From Klebsiella sp. RHBSTW-00484 (GTDB lineage Bacteria > Pseudomonadota > Gammaproteobacteria > Enterobacterales > Enterobacteriaceae), in contig NZ_CP055481.1 of assembly GCF_013705725.1 (NCBI RefSeq), forward strand, positions 62,001 to 126,000: a DNA stretch of 64,000 nucleotides. The letters are read 5' to 3'. Below are positions 1-8,882 of this stretch, one piece after another; position 1 is the stretch's first letter, and each line of letters starts with the position of its first letter. The notes under the pieces are model-generated. The model saw only the letters and a list, made by a program, of their open reading frames with translations, was not told the DNA's origin and did no database searches. The position numbers and the translations under genes are program-made.

Positions 1-1
1 G

Positions 2-1195
2 CAGGAAACCACGCGGCGATTAACGCAGACGCAGCAGAGCGCGCTGCGCCCGGTTTTCAATCTGACGGGTACCGTATTGCACACCAATCTGGGCCGTGCC
101 ATTCAAGCGGAGGCGGCGGTTGAGGCGGTTGCTCAGGCGATGCGTGCGCCGGTAACGCTGGAATACGATCTCGACGATGCCGGACGCGGTCACCGTGACC
201 GGGCGCTGGCTGAGCTGCTTTGCCGGATAACCGGCGCGGAAGATGCCTGTATCGTCAACAACAACGCGGCTGCGGTGTTGCTGATGCTGGCGGCAACCGC
301 TAACGGCTGCGAGGTGGTGGTATCGCGCGGCGAGCTGGTGGAAATCGGCGGTGCGTTCCGCATTCCCGACGTGATGCGCCAGGCGGGCTGTATCCTGCAT
401 GAAGTGGGGACCACCAACCGCACCCACGCCAAAGATTATCGTCAGGCGGTCAATGAAAATACCGGCCTGTTAATGAAGGTGCATACCAGCAACTACAGCA
501 TCGAGGGCTTCACGAAAGCTGTCGATGAAACCGAGCTGGCCGAGATAGGCCGCGAGCTGAATATCCCGGTGGTGGTTGACCTTGGCAGCGGATCGCTGGT
601 CGATTTAAGTCACTATGGCCTGCCGAAAGAGCCGATGCCACAAGAGCTGATTGCCGCAGGCGTCAGCCTGGTGAGCTTCTCCGGCGATAAACTGCTGGGT
701 GGCCCGCAGGCAGGGATTATCGTCGGCAAAAAGGCGCTGATTGCGCAATTGCAAAGCCATCCGCTGAAACGTGCTCTGCGGGCGGATAAAATGACCCTCG
801 CGGCGCTGGAAGCCACGCTGCGCCTCTATCTGCATCCGGAAAAGCTGGCCGCCGAGCTGCCGACCTTGCGCCTGCTGACCCGCCAGGCGGATGAGATTCG
901 CCAGCAGGGCGAGCGCGTACTGTCCGTGCTGGCGGCGCATTATGCTGATTTTGACCTGCGGGTTGAGCCATGCCTGTCGCAAATTGGTAGCGGGTCGCTG
1001 CCGGTGGACCGTTTACCCAGCGCGGCGCTAACCTTTACCCCGCGCGATGGTCGCGGCAGCCAACTGGAGGCTTTAGCGGCCCGCTGGCGCTTACTCCCCG
1101 TGCCGGTGATCGGCAGGGTTTATGACGGTCGCCTGTGGCTTGACCTGCGCTGTCTTGAGGATGAAACCCGGTTTATGGAGATGTTATTAAGATGA
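2..1195 (+). CDS. selA: L-seryl-tRNA(Sec) selenium transferase, 5' end outside window
   Basis: SelA is the PLP-dependent enzyme that converts seryl-tRNA(Sec) to selenocysteinyl-tRNA(Sec) using selenophosphate. The frame is open from base 2, so about 65 N-terminal residues of the usual ~463 lie outside the window; 397 residues are visible. Seen: the [14 protein letters not shown] segment, a glycine-rich aminotransferase fold region, and the [12 protein letters not shown] motif whose Lys (codon 689-691) is the expected PLP Schiff-base lysine. The stop overlaps the selB start by 4 bp (ATGA), which indicates translational coupling. The methionine at 77 is internal to the protein and is not the start. 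Confidence 0.96.
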   Translation, partial: QETTRRLTQTQQSALRPVFNLTGTVLHTNLGRAIQAEAAVEAVAQAMRAPVTLEYDLDDAGRGHRDRALAELLCRITGAEDACIVNNNAAAVLLMLAATANGCEVVVSRGELVEIGGAFRIPDVMRQAGCILHEVGTTNRTHAKDYRQAVNENTGLLMKVHTSNYSIEGFTKAVDETELAEIGRELNIPVVVDLGSGSLVDLSHYGLPKEPMPQELIAAGVSLVSFSGDKLLGGPQAGIIVGKKALIAQLQSHPLKRALRADKMTLAALEATLRLYLHPEKLAAELPTLRLLTRQADEIRQQGERVLSVLAAHYADFDLRVEPCLSQIGSGSLPVDRLPSAALTFTPRDGRGSQLEALAARWRLLPVPVIGRVYDGRLWLDLRCLEDETRFMEMLLR

Positions 1196-3033
1196 TTATT
1201 GCCACCGCCGGACACGTTGACCACGGCAAAACCACGCTGCTACAGGCGATCACCGGCATCAACGCCGACCGCCTGCCGGAAGAGAAAGCGCGCGGGATGA
1301 CTATCGATCTGGGCTACGCCTATTGGCCGCAGCCTGACGGACGGGTGCTGGGATTTATCGACGTGCCCGGTCACGAAAAGTTTTTGTCCAACATGCTGGC
1401 TGGCGTTGGTGGTATCGATCATGCGCTGCTGGTAGTGGCCTGCGACGATGGCGTGATGGCACAGACGCGCGAGCATCTGGCAATCCTCCAGCTTACGGGA
1501 AAGCCGACGCTAACCGTTGCGCTAACCAAAGCGGATCGCGTTGAGGCGGCGCGGGTAGAGGAGGTACGGGCGGAAATCGATGCAGTGCTGGCGGAGTTTG
1601 GCTTTACCGATGCCACTTTGTTTGCCACAGCGGCCACGGAAAACCGGGGCATCGCCGAGCTGCGTGAGCATTTGCTTCAGCTCAGTGCGCGGGCGCATCC
1701 GCAGCATCAGCGTTTTCGTCTGGCTCTCGACCGCGCGTTTACCGTCAAAGGCGCGGGGCTGGTGGTCACCGGGACGGCGCTATCCGGAGAAGTGAACGTT
1801 GGCGATACGCTGTGGCTGACCGGAGTGGATAAGCCAATGCGCGTTCGCGGTCTGCACGCGCAGAATCAGCCGGTCGAACAAGCGTGGGCCGGTCAACGCA
1901 TCGCTCTGAATATCGCTGGCGATGCGCAAAAAGAGGCGCTGAATCGCGGCGACTGGCTGCTCTCGGTACCACCGCCGGAAGCGTCCGAACGCGTTATTGT
2001 CGAACTTCAGTGCCACACGCCGCTGAGCCAGTGGCAGCCGCTGCATATCCATCATGCCGCCAGCCATATTACCGGGCGGGTGTCGCTGCTGGAGGGCGAT
2101 TTGGCTGAACTAGTGCTGGATACGCCGCTGCGGCTGGCGGATAACGACCGTCTGGTGCTGCGCGATATTTCCGCTCGCTTGACGCTAGCCGGTGCGCGAG
2201 TGGTGGCGCTGAATCCACCGCGCCGGGGCAAGCGTAAGCCGGAATATTTACAGTGGCTGCATGCGTTAGCGTCCGCGCAGGACGATGACGTTCAGGCGCT
2301 GGATATTCATCTGCAGCGCGATGCGGTTCGCCTTGATGATTTTGCCTGGGCGCGTCAGCTCAGCGACGAGGGCCTGAACGCGCTGATTAGCCGTCCTGAC
2401 TATCTCCAGGCGGGGAACAGTCTGCTTAGCGCGCCGCTGGCGGCACGCTGGCAGCGGAAGCTGCTCGACGCCCTGGCGCGTTATCACGATCAGCATCGCG
2501 ATGAGCCGGGTCCGGGCCGCGAACGTCTGCGGCGTATTGCGCTGCCGATGGAAGATGAAGCGCTGGTGCTGCTGCTGATTGAGCAGATGCGCGAAAGCGG
2601 TATCGTCCACAGCCATCACGGCTGGCTGCATCTGCCGGAACATAAAGCGGGCTTTACCGACGAGCAGCAGGCCATCTGGCAGCGGGTTGCCGGGCTGTTT
2701 GGCGATGAACCCTGGTGGGTGCGCGATCTGGCACGGGAAGCCAACGTCGAGGAGTCACTGATGCGCGCGGTATTACGCCAGGCGGCGCAGCAGGGGATGA
2801 TTACTGCGATCGTTAAAGATCGCTACTACCGGAACGATCGGATTGTCGAATTCGCCAAAATGATCCGCGAACTGGATCTGGCAAAGGGCTCCACCTGCGC
2901 GGCAGATTTCCGCGATACGCTGAACGTCGGGCGCAAGCTGGCAATTCAGATCCTGGAATATTTCGACCGCATCGGCTTTACCCGCCGTCGCGGCAACGAT
3001 CATATTCTGCGCGATAAAGCTTTGTTTCTTTAA
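1192..3033 (+). CDS. selB: selenocysteine-specific elongation factor SelB
   Basis: SelB is the GTPase that brings selenocysteinyl-tRNA(Sec) to UGA codons marked by a SECIS hairpin. At 613 residues it has the family length. Seen: G1 motif GHVDHGKT (residues 7-14), a DVPGHEKF G3 motif, TKAD-type G4, EF-Tu-like beta-barrel domains in the middle, and a C-terminal winged-helix region (about residues 380-613) that in the family binds the SECIS RNA. It overlaps selA by 4 bp and forms one operon with it. Its tRNA partner selC is also in this window at 49.7 kb on the other strand. Confidence 0.97.
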   Translation: MIIATAGHVDHGKTTLLQAITGINADRLPEEKARGMTIDLGYAYWPQPDGRVLGFIDVPGHEKFLSNMLAGVGGIDHALLVVACDDGVMAQTREHLAILQLTGKPTLTVALTKADRVEAARVEEVRAEIDAVLAEFGFTDATLFATAATENRGIAELREHLLQLSARAHPQHQRFRLALDRAFTVKGAGLVVTGTALSGEVNVGDTLWLTGVDKPMRVRGLHAQNQPVEQAWAGQRIALNIAGDAQKEALNRGDWLLSVPPPEASERVIVELQCHTPLSQWQPLHIHHAASHITGRVSLLEGDLAELVLDTPLRLADNDRLVLRDISARLTLAGARVVALNPPRRGKRKPEYLQWLHALASAQDDDVQALDIHLQRDAVRLDDFAWARQLSDEGLNALISRPDYLQAGNSLLSAPLAARWQRKLLDALARYHDQHRDEPGPGRERLRRIALPMEDEALVLLLIEQMRESGIVHSHHGWLHLPEHKAGFTDEQQAIWQRVAGLFGDEPWWVRDLAREANVEESLMRAVLRQAAQQGMITAIVKDRYYRNDRIVEFAKMIRELDLAKGSTCAADFRDTLNVGRKLAIQILEYFDRIGFTRRRGNDHILRDKALFL

Positions 3034-3049
3034 GCATCTTCAGGTGAAT

Positions 3050-3130
3050 CCCGGGTCGCGGCGTAAACGCCTTACCCGGGCTACCAGATCGTAAACGGCT
3101 GTGAACCTGTAGCCCGGTCAGCGCCCCCAG
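3050..3130. repeat. REP/BIME pair between selB and phnV
   Basis: The element consists of inverted copies built on CCGGG-(loop)-CCCGGGCTAC and GTAGCCCGGTCAGCGC. It lies between the convergent selB and phnV genes. This is the usual REP position, and it probably serves as a 3' boundary or mRNA stabiliser for both transcripts. Confidence 0.75.
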
Positions 3131-3139
3131 GAAATAGCG

Positions 3140-3937
3140 TTAACGCTGGCTCATTCGGCGAGCGATGCGCTCAAGCTTAATCATCAGCAGTAGCGTCACC
3201 CCCACCAGCACAATAGTCAGCGCCGAGCCGTCGGCGATATTGCCGCGGTCGGTCAGGCTGAAAATGGTGACCGGCAGCGTCGTCCATCCCGGCGGGTAGA
3301 TCATCACCGTCGCGCCCAGCTCCCCCATCGATAGCGACAGGCTCAGCGCCAGCGCGGAGATCATCCACGGCGTCATCAGCGGCAACGTCACGTGGCGCAG
3401 GCGATACCATGGCGATGCACCGAGGCTGGAGGCGACGTTTTCGATATCGGCGGAAATCCGCGACAGACCGGTGGAAACGTTGCTGAAGGTAAAGGCGGAA
3501 ATCAGCACGAAGTGCGCCGCCAGCACAATCCAGAAGGTGCCGTTCATTTGTAGTGGCCCCTGGCTGAAGGCCACCAGAATACCTAAACCCACGGACACCG
3601 ATGGAATGGCGCTCGGCAAATAGAACATCAGCCCGAGGTATTTTTGCAGCTTCGCGCTGTACTGGCGCAGGGCTAGCGCCGCCCACATGCCGCACAGCAG
3701 AGCAAACAGGCTGGCGCAGAAACCGACCATCAGGCTGGAAAAGAGCGAATCCCACGCCGCGCCGCGAAATGCGTTAACGAAGTGCCCGAGGGTAAAGCCG
3801 GACGGCAGCAGGCCGTTCCACTGCTGGCTCAGGCTGGACATTAAAATCACCGCCAGCGGCAGAAAAAAGAACCCGGCAAACATCGTTACCGCCAACGCGC
3901 CCGCCGCAGTGCGGCCTTTACGCGACCAAATCAACAT
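3140..3937 (-). CDS. phnV: 2-aminoethylphosphonate ABC transporter permease PhnV
   Basis: Second inner-membrane permease of the 2-aminoethylphosphonate (AEP) importer. It has 265 residues, about six hydrophobic segments, and the EAA-type cytoplasmic loop (SSLGASPWYRLRHVTLP, about residues 168-184) that contacts the ATPase. It is the last gene of phnSTUV, starting 2 bp after the phnU stop. Assignment rests on the Salmonella-type phnSTUV order together with phnR, phnW and phnX nearby. On sequence alone it could be any Fe/putrescine-type permease; context decides. Confidence 0.88.
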   Translation of the reverse strand: MLIWSRKGRTAAGALAVTMFAGFFFLPLAVILMSSLSQQWNGLLPSGFTLGHFVNAFRGAAWDSLFSSLMVGFCASLFALLCGMWAALALRQYSAKLQKYLGLMFYLPSAIPSVSVGLGILVAFSQGPLQMNGTFWIVLAAHFVLISAFTFSNVSTGLSRISADIENVASSLGASPWYRLRHVTLPLMTPWMISALALSLSLSMGELGATVMIYPPGWTTLPVTIFSLTDRGNIADGSALTIVLVGVTLLLMIKLERIARRMSQR

Positions 3938-3939
3938 CG

Positions 3940-4803
3940 TTAGCTCCTTGCGCCGGTACGCGCGGCGGCCAGCCGGTAGAGCATAAACAGCCCCAGCGAC
4001 AGCAGAATATTTATTAGCGCAATCATGCAGGCCACGCCGTAATCCGATTCGAGAATGGCTTTGCTGTAGACCATCATCGGCAGGGTATTGACCCCTTTCG
4101 CGCCGATAAACAGCACAATGCCGAACTCATTGGTGGTTAGCAGCAGGCACAGGCTGCCGCCTGCCATCAGCGCCGGAAGCGCCGCCGGGAATATCACCTG
4201 CGCGATGACCCGCAGTGGATGGGCACCAAGAATGCTCGCCGCTTCGAGCTGGCTTTTATCAATCTGCCGCAGTCCGGCCATCAGCGGGCGCATCACCAGC
4301 GGAGTGAAAACGGTGATTTCCGCCAGAATCACCCCCTGAATCGAATAGAGAAAATCGACCGGCGGCAGTTCGAAAGCAAACAGCGACATCAGCGTACCGT
4401 TCAACAAGCCCGCCGAACCGTAGATAAAGGTGAATGCGAGAGTGATGAGGAAAGTCGGCAGGGCAATAAAGGTATCAATGACCCGACCGATCAACTGGCT
4501 GCCGGGAAACGGAATAAATACCAGAATCAGCGCCAGCACGCTGCCGAGCAGCAGGCAGCCCAGCGTGGCAAAGACCGCGATTTGCAGCGTATTGAGCAAT
4601 GCGTTAATAAAACGGCGGGACTCCACCACCTGCCAGAAAGTCCCGAGGCTCAGGTGACCGCTGGCATCGCGCAGCGCCTGCTCAGCAATCAGCAGCAGCG
4701 GATAGAAAAATAGCGTCGCCAGCACCAGCAGCGGTAGCAGTAGCCACAGAAAGGGCCGCAGATTCAGGGCCGGGCGCGAGCGGGTTAAGGTTTGCGACAT
4801 CAT
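3940..4803 (-). CDS. phnU: 2-aminoethylphosphonate ABC transporter permease PhnU
   Basis: First permease subunit of the AEP importer, 287 residues. It has hydrophobic helices from about residue 19 onward and an EAA loop (AASILGAHPLRVIAQVIFP, near residue 190). Its ATG overlaps the final base of phnT, so translation is coupled. It is expected to pair with PhnV as a heterodimeric channel, with PhnT as ATPase and PhnS as the periplasmic binding protein. Confidence 0.88.
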   Translation of the reverse strand: MMSQTLTRSRPALNLRPFLWLLLPLLVLATLFFYPLLLIAEQALRDASGHLSLGTFWQVVESRRFINALLNTLQIAVFATLGCLLLGSVLALILVFIPFPGSQLIGRVIDTFIALPTFLITLAFTFIYGSAGLLNGTLMSLFAFELPPVDFLYSIQGVILAEITVFTPLVMRPLMAGLRQIDKSQLEAASILGAHPLRVIAQVIFPAALPALMAGGSLCLLLTTNEFGIVLFIGAKGVNTLPMMVYSKAILESDYGVACMIALINILLSLGLFMLYRLAAARTGARS

Positions 4804-5915
4804 TACACCTCGATCAGGACTGCATCGTTGGGTTCAAAATAGAGCGCCAGCTTGTCGCCCGCACGCGGCAGCGGGTTCACATGAGTCATCACGATGCGCA
4901 CGGTTTCCCCCGCCACATCGCACAGCAGATGGGTCAGATCGCCCTGCCAGTGCACCGACGTCAGGGTGGCGTTAAGCCGGTTACTGGTGGCCGTTCGCGG
5001 TGCGAGGCTCATATGCTGCGGACGTATGCACAACAGCTTGTTGTTACCGTGCTGGCCGCCGTGGCTGAAAGCGTTAATCAATCCGCCGCCGCAGCTAACG
5101 CTGACCAGCCCTGGCCCCACGGTATCTTTCAGCGCCGTCGCCCGCAGGATATTGGCGCGCCCGAGAAACTCAGCGGCAAAACGATTGGGTGGATAGTGGT
5201 AAAGCTGATGGGTTTCGCCGTGGGCAATTAGCGAACCGTCTTTCATGATGCCAATCTTGTCCGCCAGGGTCAGGGCTTCGGTCTGATCGTGGGTGACGTA
5301 GAGAATCGTCAGCTCCGGCAGTTCGCGGTGCAGGCGGGCGATTTCCTCCACCATGTTATGGCGGATTTGCGCATCCAGCGCGGAAAGCGGTTCATCGAGC
5401 AACAGTACTCGTGGGCGCACGGCGATAGCGCGGGCAATGGCGACGCGTTGCTGCTGGCCGCCTGAGAGCTGATGCGGATAGCGGCTGGCGTAATCCGCCA
5501 TACCGACGATTTTCAGTGCTTCATTGACCCGCTCGGCGATCAAGGCTTTCGGCTGTTTCTGCGCCCGCAGGCCAAAAGCAACGTTATCTTCCACCTTCAT
5601 ATGCGGGAAAAGGGCGTAGTTTTGCACCACCATCCCGAGGCCGCGTTTATACGGCGGCAGATGAGTGACGTCGGTGTCGCCAATCAAAATTCGACCACTC
5701 GCAGGCTGCACAAATCCGGCTATCGCCCGCAGCACCGTGGTTTTCCCGGAGCCGGAGGGGCCAATCAGCGCCAGCACTTCGCCCGGTTCAATGGTCAATG
5801 ACAGCGGCTTTAGCACCACGTTGCCGTGATAAGAAACGCGCAGCGAGTCGAGAGTAATCCCGGTGGTTCCCGCCAATGATGGGGTGTGAGGGGTAGTCGT
5901 TTTCATCAACATCAC
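4803..5915 (-). CDS. phnT: 2-aminoethylphosphonate ABC transporter ATPase PhnT
   Basis: Nucleotide-binding subunit of the AEP importer, 370 residues. Seen: Walker A GPSGSGKT (residues 52-59), ABC signature LSGGQQQR (150-157), Walker B LLLDEP (Asp174, catalytic Glu175), an H-loop (YVTHDQTEAL), and a C-terminal TOBE-like domain after about residue 260. The start at 5915 lies 2 bp downstream of the phnS stop; Met4 (5906) is an alternative start. It belongs to the spermidine/putrescine (CUT1-like) ATPases, and its substrate is inferred from the phn neighbours. Confidence 0.9.
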   Translation of the reverse strand: MMLMKTTTPHTPSLAGTTGITLDSLRVSYHGNVVLKPLSLTIEPGEVLALIGPSGSGKTTVLRAIAGFVQPASGRILIGDTDVTHLPPYKRGLGMVVQNYALFPHMKVEDNVAFGLRAQKQPKALIAERVNEALKIVGMADYASRYPHQLSGGQQQRVAIARAIAVRPRVLLLDEPLSALDAQIRHNMVEEIARLHRELPELTILYVTHDQTEALTLADKIGIMKDGSLIAHGETHQLYHYPPNRFAAEFLGRANILRATALKDTVGPGLVSVSCGGGLINAFSHGGQHGNNKLLCIRPQHMSLAPRTATSNRLNATLTSVHWQGDLTHLLCDVAGETVRIVMTHVNPLPRAGDKLALYFEPNDAVLIEV

Positions 5916-5917
5916 GC

Positions 5918-6931
5918 TTACTCGCTGTCCGTCACTTGATGCCAGCGGGCAATATCTGCCGACAGTGAAACCGCAACATCGTCCCAGTTCGGTTCCCAGC
6001 TTTTCACGCCGTTAATCGCCGCTTTTGCTGCTTTGAAGTTGGCATCTTCCGGCGCGACATCGCTACGCACCGGCAGCCCCCAGGAGAGCGCGCTGACGCT
6101 GGTCTGAGCCGATTTATCGAGCAGGAAATTAATCAACTTTTTGCCGTTTTCGCTGTTCGGACCGTTCTGTACCAGGCCGACGGTGTAGGGCAGCGCCAGC
6201 GCGCTGCGTTCGCCTTTGGCATCCGTCGGCCAGAAGATTTGTACGTTCGGGTTACGCGCCATCTGCGACAGGTTCATTTGCAGGTCGCCGTTAGCGATAT
6301 ACAGCTCGCCTTTATTGACCAGCGCGGTCAGCTTGCCGGTCGAAGCCGACGGGCCAACGTTGTTAGCCTGAAGTTTGCCGAGATAGTCGAAACCCGCATC
6401 TTTGCTACCGAGGCTGTGGAACGCCTGCAGCATCACGGCAGTGCCGTCGCCCGCCTGGCCCGGCGTGGAGTATTGAAGCTTGTTTTTGAAGCGGTTATCG
6501 AGCAGATCTTGCCAGCTGGCCGGGGCGGCTTTCAGCAGCTTGCTGTTGTAGATAAAGGTCAGGTAGTTGTTGACCAGCGGTGAGTAGCGGTCGTGGACGC
6601 CGGGGATTTGTTCGCTGCTCTGCGGCTTAAATTCGGCTAACAGCTGCTCTTTGGCGGCGCGCTGAATGAACGGCGGGACCGTCACCAGCACGTCAGCCTG
6701 CGGGGTGGTGCGCTCTTTCGCCAGACGCTCGACAATTGCCCCGGAGCCGCCTTCCACATACTGTACTTTGATGCCTGTCGCTTTGGTGAAGGCATCGAAC
6801 TGATTTTTGTACCAGCTGTTGTCGCCATCGTGCAGGCCGTCAGCGGAATAGACGGTAACCACGCCATCGGCCCAAACCGGGGCGCTGGCGAGGGCGATAG
6901 CGGATAGCAGAGCGAGTCGGGAGAGTTTCAT
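5918..6931 (-). CDS. phnS: periplasmic 2-aminoethylphosphonate-binding protein PhnS
   Basis: Substrate-binding protein of the AEP importer, 337 residues. A Sec signal peptide is visible: [10 protein letters not shown], a hydrophobic core, and APVWA before the mature ADG(V) start, giving cleavage near residue 21. The rest is a type II periplasmic-binding fold of the Fe/putrescine class ([17 protein letters not shown] near the mature N-terminus). It is the first gene of phnSTUV. A PhnR-type operator lies 32 bp upstream of its start, so it probably has its own regulated promoter even though IS elements now separate it from phnR. Confidence 0.9.
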   Translation of the reverse strand: MKLSRLALLSAIALASAPVWADGVVTVYSADGLHDGDNSWYKNQFDAFTKATGIKVQYVEGGSGAIVERLAKERTTPQADVLVTVPPFIQRAAKEQLLAEFKPQSSEQIPGVHDRYSPLVNNYLTFIYNSKLLKAAPASWQDLLDNRFKNKLQYSTPGQAGDGTAVMLQAFHSLGSKDAGFDYLGKLQANNVGPSASTGKLTALVNKGELYIANGDLQMNLSQMARNPNVQIFWPTDAKGERSALALPYTVGLVQNGPNSENGKKLINFLLDKSAQTSVSALSWGLPVRSDVAPEDANFKAAKAAINGVKSWEPNWDDVAVSLSADIARWHQVTDSE

Positions 6932-6962
6932 CGTGTCAGCCTTTTCGGGTGAGTGAATTAAA

Positions 6963-6974
6963 TGGTCTATACCA
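6963..6974 (-). promoter_or_regulatory. probable PhnR operator upstream of phnS
   Basis: On the phnS strand this reads TGGTATAGACCA, an imperfect palindrome with the GT-N-TA-N-AC core typical of HutC-class GntR regulators. The identical 12-mer occurs upstream of phnW at 10917-10928. It sits 32 bp from the phnS start. That PhnR is the binder is inferred from the shared site and the regulator's family. Confidence 0.7.
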
Positions 6975-7129
6975 GATTGGTTTTCACGCTACCGGGGGTT
7001 TATGACAAAACGATGAATAAAGTGTGTCGAAAGGGTTAAAAACAGCAGTGCGTTGCTTTCCCCGGAGGCGGCGCTGACGCGCCTGTCCGTATATGGACAC
7101 CTCCCGTGATGCAAGCTATTTTTTGTGTG

Positions 7130-7300
7130 AGTCACCAGGGTAAGTTGCGTTCGTATATCCGGCCTCTCGTTCGGTACCGTCGTACCCGGGCCATGATGTG
7201 TTCTGCGCACCTGCTTCCTTTCGGGCTATCGGCTTTGCTTCGCAGGGAGCCTTCGGACAGGCCGGATTTCTCAGGTGCTGGTCTTACCGGTTACTCATCA
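7130..7300 (-). ncRNA. candidate bridge RNA/seekRNA, IS copy A
   Basis: This non-coding segment downstream of the transposase holds two loops. Loop 1 is closed by CACCTG (7208-7213) and CAGGTG (7272-7277). Around an inner hairpin (7231-7251) it carries CGGACAGG (7254-7261) and CGGGCTA (7222-7228), matching the bottom-left and top-right halves of the REP target CCTGTC-CG-GGCTAC. Loop 2 carries GATGTG (7195-7200) and CGTATAT (7152-7158) around a GGTAC/GTACC hairpin. These match the two halves of the circular IS junction CATCACAT-CG-TATATGG. RNA order is target loop then donor loop. Ends are approximate. Confidence 0.7.
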
Positions 7301-7350
7301 CGCTAAATCGCTTCGCAATCTCACGACAGGGTTACTGCTCTTTTTACTGC

Positions 7351-7392
7351 ATGGCTCACGGGGCGTCGGTTAACCGGCGACCCGTGAGCCAT
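7351..7392. repeat. 12-bp perfect inverted repeat over transposase stop, copy A
   Basis: ATGGCTCACGGG (7351-7362) is the exact reverse complement of CCCGTGAGCCAT (7381-7392). The transposase stop (7370-7372) lies in the loop. No U-tract follows on the minus strand, so it is not an obvious terminator. It may separate or process the mRNA from the downstream non-coding RNA. The hairpin recurs at 8864-8905 and 54200-54241. Confidence 0.7.
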
Positions 7393-8392
7393 GGTAATCT
7401 TCTCCGCGACTCATCACCGCCCACGCTATCCGCACATTCTTGTTCGCCAGCGCCACCGTCGCGATATTCCGGTTCCGTCTTTCCGCCACCGACTGCAGCC
7501 ACTGGCTCCGCCGGTCTTCTTTGCCTGCACATGTCTTCAGAACTGACCGTGCCCCGTGGATGACCAGCGTACGCAGGTAGCTGTCACCCCGCTTGCTGAT
7601 ATGCCCCAGCTGCTGCTTACCGCCGCTTGAGTGCTGCCGGGGAACCAGCCCCACATAAGCCGCCATCTCCCGACCGTTCTTAAACTGCGTCGCGTCACCC
7701 AACAACGCCACCATCGCGCTGGCGGTTATCACGCCGATACCTTCTATTTTCATCAGCCGCTGGATGCAGATATCTTCCCGCGCCGCCTCTGCGAGCCGCC
7801 GGTCATGCCCCGCCACCCGGTCATCCAGCATCCGCAGCTCTTCGGCCAGCTCGCACAGCAGGCGCATAAACCGGTCATCCCACTGCTCCTGCTGTGACAG
7901 TATCTCCGGCAGCGCCTTACGCAACTGGCTGATGCCGACCGGCAGCACCACGCCGAATTCGCCCAGAAAGCCCCGTATCTCGTTGCACAGCGCCGTGCGG
8001 CTTTTTATCACTCTGGCCCGCACGCGATGCTCAGCCTGAAGAGTCTGCTGGCGCTCTGTCTTAACCGCGACGAAGCGCATGGCGGGGCGGCTGATGGCTT
8101 CACAGATGGCTTCGGCATCGTTGGCATCATTCTTGTTGCCCCTGAGGTAGGGCTTAACAAACTTCGGGGGAATAATGTGCACGGTATGTCCCATGCGGGT
8201 GAGTTCGCGGGCCCAGTAGTGGGATGACGCGCAGGCTTCAATCCCGACGGTGCAGGGAGCCAGCTGAGAGAAATAAGCGTGCATGTGGGCGCGGCGGAGA
8301 GATTTCCGCACGACGACATGTTCATGGTGATCCACAGCATGGATCTGAAAGACATTTTTTGCCAGGTCAAGACCGATACGTTTAATATTCAT
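7370..8392 (-). CDS. IS110-family transposase (DEDD/serine recombinase), copy A
   Basis: 340 residues from the MNIKRIGLDLAK start, chosen because AGGAGG lies a few bases upstream; longer readings run out through the IS end. Seen: the N-terminal RuvC-like DEDD domain with Asp in GLDLAKN, Glu in GIEACASS and Asp in KNDANDAEAI, a middle coiled region, and the C-terminal Tnp_IS116/IS110/IS902 domain with HSSGGKQQLG, which contains the expected catalytic serine. It differs from copies B and C by several substitutions (for example PYLRGNKND versus PYLKGNKND) clustered near residues 50-120. Confidence 0.95.
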   Translation of the reverse strand: MNIKRIGLDLAKNVFQIHAVDHHEHVVVRKSLRRAHMHAYFSQLAPCTVGIEACASSHYWARELTRMGHTVHIIPPKFVKPYLRGNKNDANDAEAICEAISRPAMRFVAVKTERQQTLQAEHRVRARVIKSRTALCNEIRGFLGEFGVVLPVGISQLRKALPEILSQQEQWDDRFMRLLCELAEELRMLDDRVAGHDRRLAEAAREDICIQRLMKIEGIGVITASAMVALLGDATQFKNGREMAAYVGLVPRQHSSGGKQQLGHISKRGDSYLRTLVIHGARSVLKTCAGKEDRRSQWLQSVAERRNRNIATVALANKNVRIAWAVMSRGEDYHGSRVAG

Positions 8393-8479
8393 GGTGGACA
8401 CCTCCTCCTGTGGACTGCAGGTAACACTTCCAGTCTGGCACGTTCTGATGCCGTAAGGTGGGAGGTGTCCATCACATCG

Positions 8480-8600
8480 GGCTACCAAACCAGCAGGCTG
8501 CTCGATCCCGTAGCCCGGTCAGCGCAGTGCCACCGGGAAGCATGGTGCAGAGGATTTCAATGCGGAGGCCGATCCCGGAGGCGGCGCTGACGCACCTGTC
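8480..8600. repeat. BIME remnant between IS copies A and B
   Basis: About 120 bp holding REP palindromes: GGCTAC from the target of copy A, an inner GTAGCCCGGTCAGCGCAG and CCACCGGG pair, and CGGAGGCGGCGCTGACGC leading into copy B. No gene is visible. The two IS copies hit separate REP units of one BIME cluster. Confidence 0.75.
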
Positions 8601-8642
8601 CGTATATGGACACCTCCCGTGATGCAAGCTATTTTTTGTGTG

Positions 8643-8813
8643 AGTCACCAGGGTAAGTTGCGTTCGTATATCCGGCCTCTCGTTCGGTACCGTCGTACCC
8701 GGGCCATGATGTGTTCTGCGCACCTGCTTCCTTTCGGGCTATCGGCTTTGCTTCGCAGGGAGCCTTCGGACAGGCCGGATTTCTCAGGTGCTGGTCTTAC
8801 CGGTTACTCATCA
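8643..8813 (-). ncRNA. candidate bridge RNA/seekRNA, IS copy B
   Basis: Same sequence as the candidate in copy A, shifted by 1513 bp: target-matching segments at 8735-8741 and 8767-8774, donor-matching segments at 8665-8671 and 8708-8713. The target site of this copy (ACCTGTC-CG-GGCTAC) matches the guides over the same positions. Confidence 0.68.
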
Positions 8814-8882
8814 CGCTAAATCGCTTCGCAATCTCACGACAGGGTTACTGCTCTTTTTACTGCATGGCTCACGGGGCGTCGG

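Larger units (their letters stand above)
7088..8479 (-). mobile_element. IS110-family (IS1111-type) insertion sequence, copy A
   Basis: About 1390 bp, transposase on the minus strand. Subterminal perfect 13-bp inverted repeats ATGGACACCTCCC (7093-7105) and GGGAGGTGTCCAT (8460-8472) sit 3 and 5 bp inside a CG dinucleotide that is present at both junctions (7088-7089 and 8478-8479). Inserted into a REP palindrome: the left flank ends GCGCCTGTC and the right flank begins GGCTAC, and joining them across one CG restores the intact REP. Subterminal repeats and a long non-coding 3' segment are IS1111-subgroup traits. Nearly identical copies are at 8601-9992 and 53937-55328. Confidence 0.93.

Noticed and set aside
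7198..7563. 121-residue open frame opposite the IS transposase, present in all three copies
   Set aside because: It repeats only because the IS repeats; it overlaps the transposase 3' end and the guide-RNA region, has no RBS, and is arginine/serine/proline-rich as expected of an antisense shadow.
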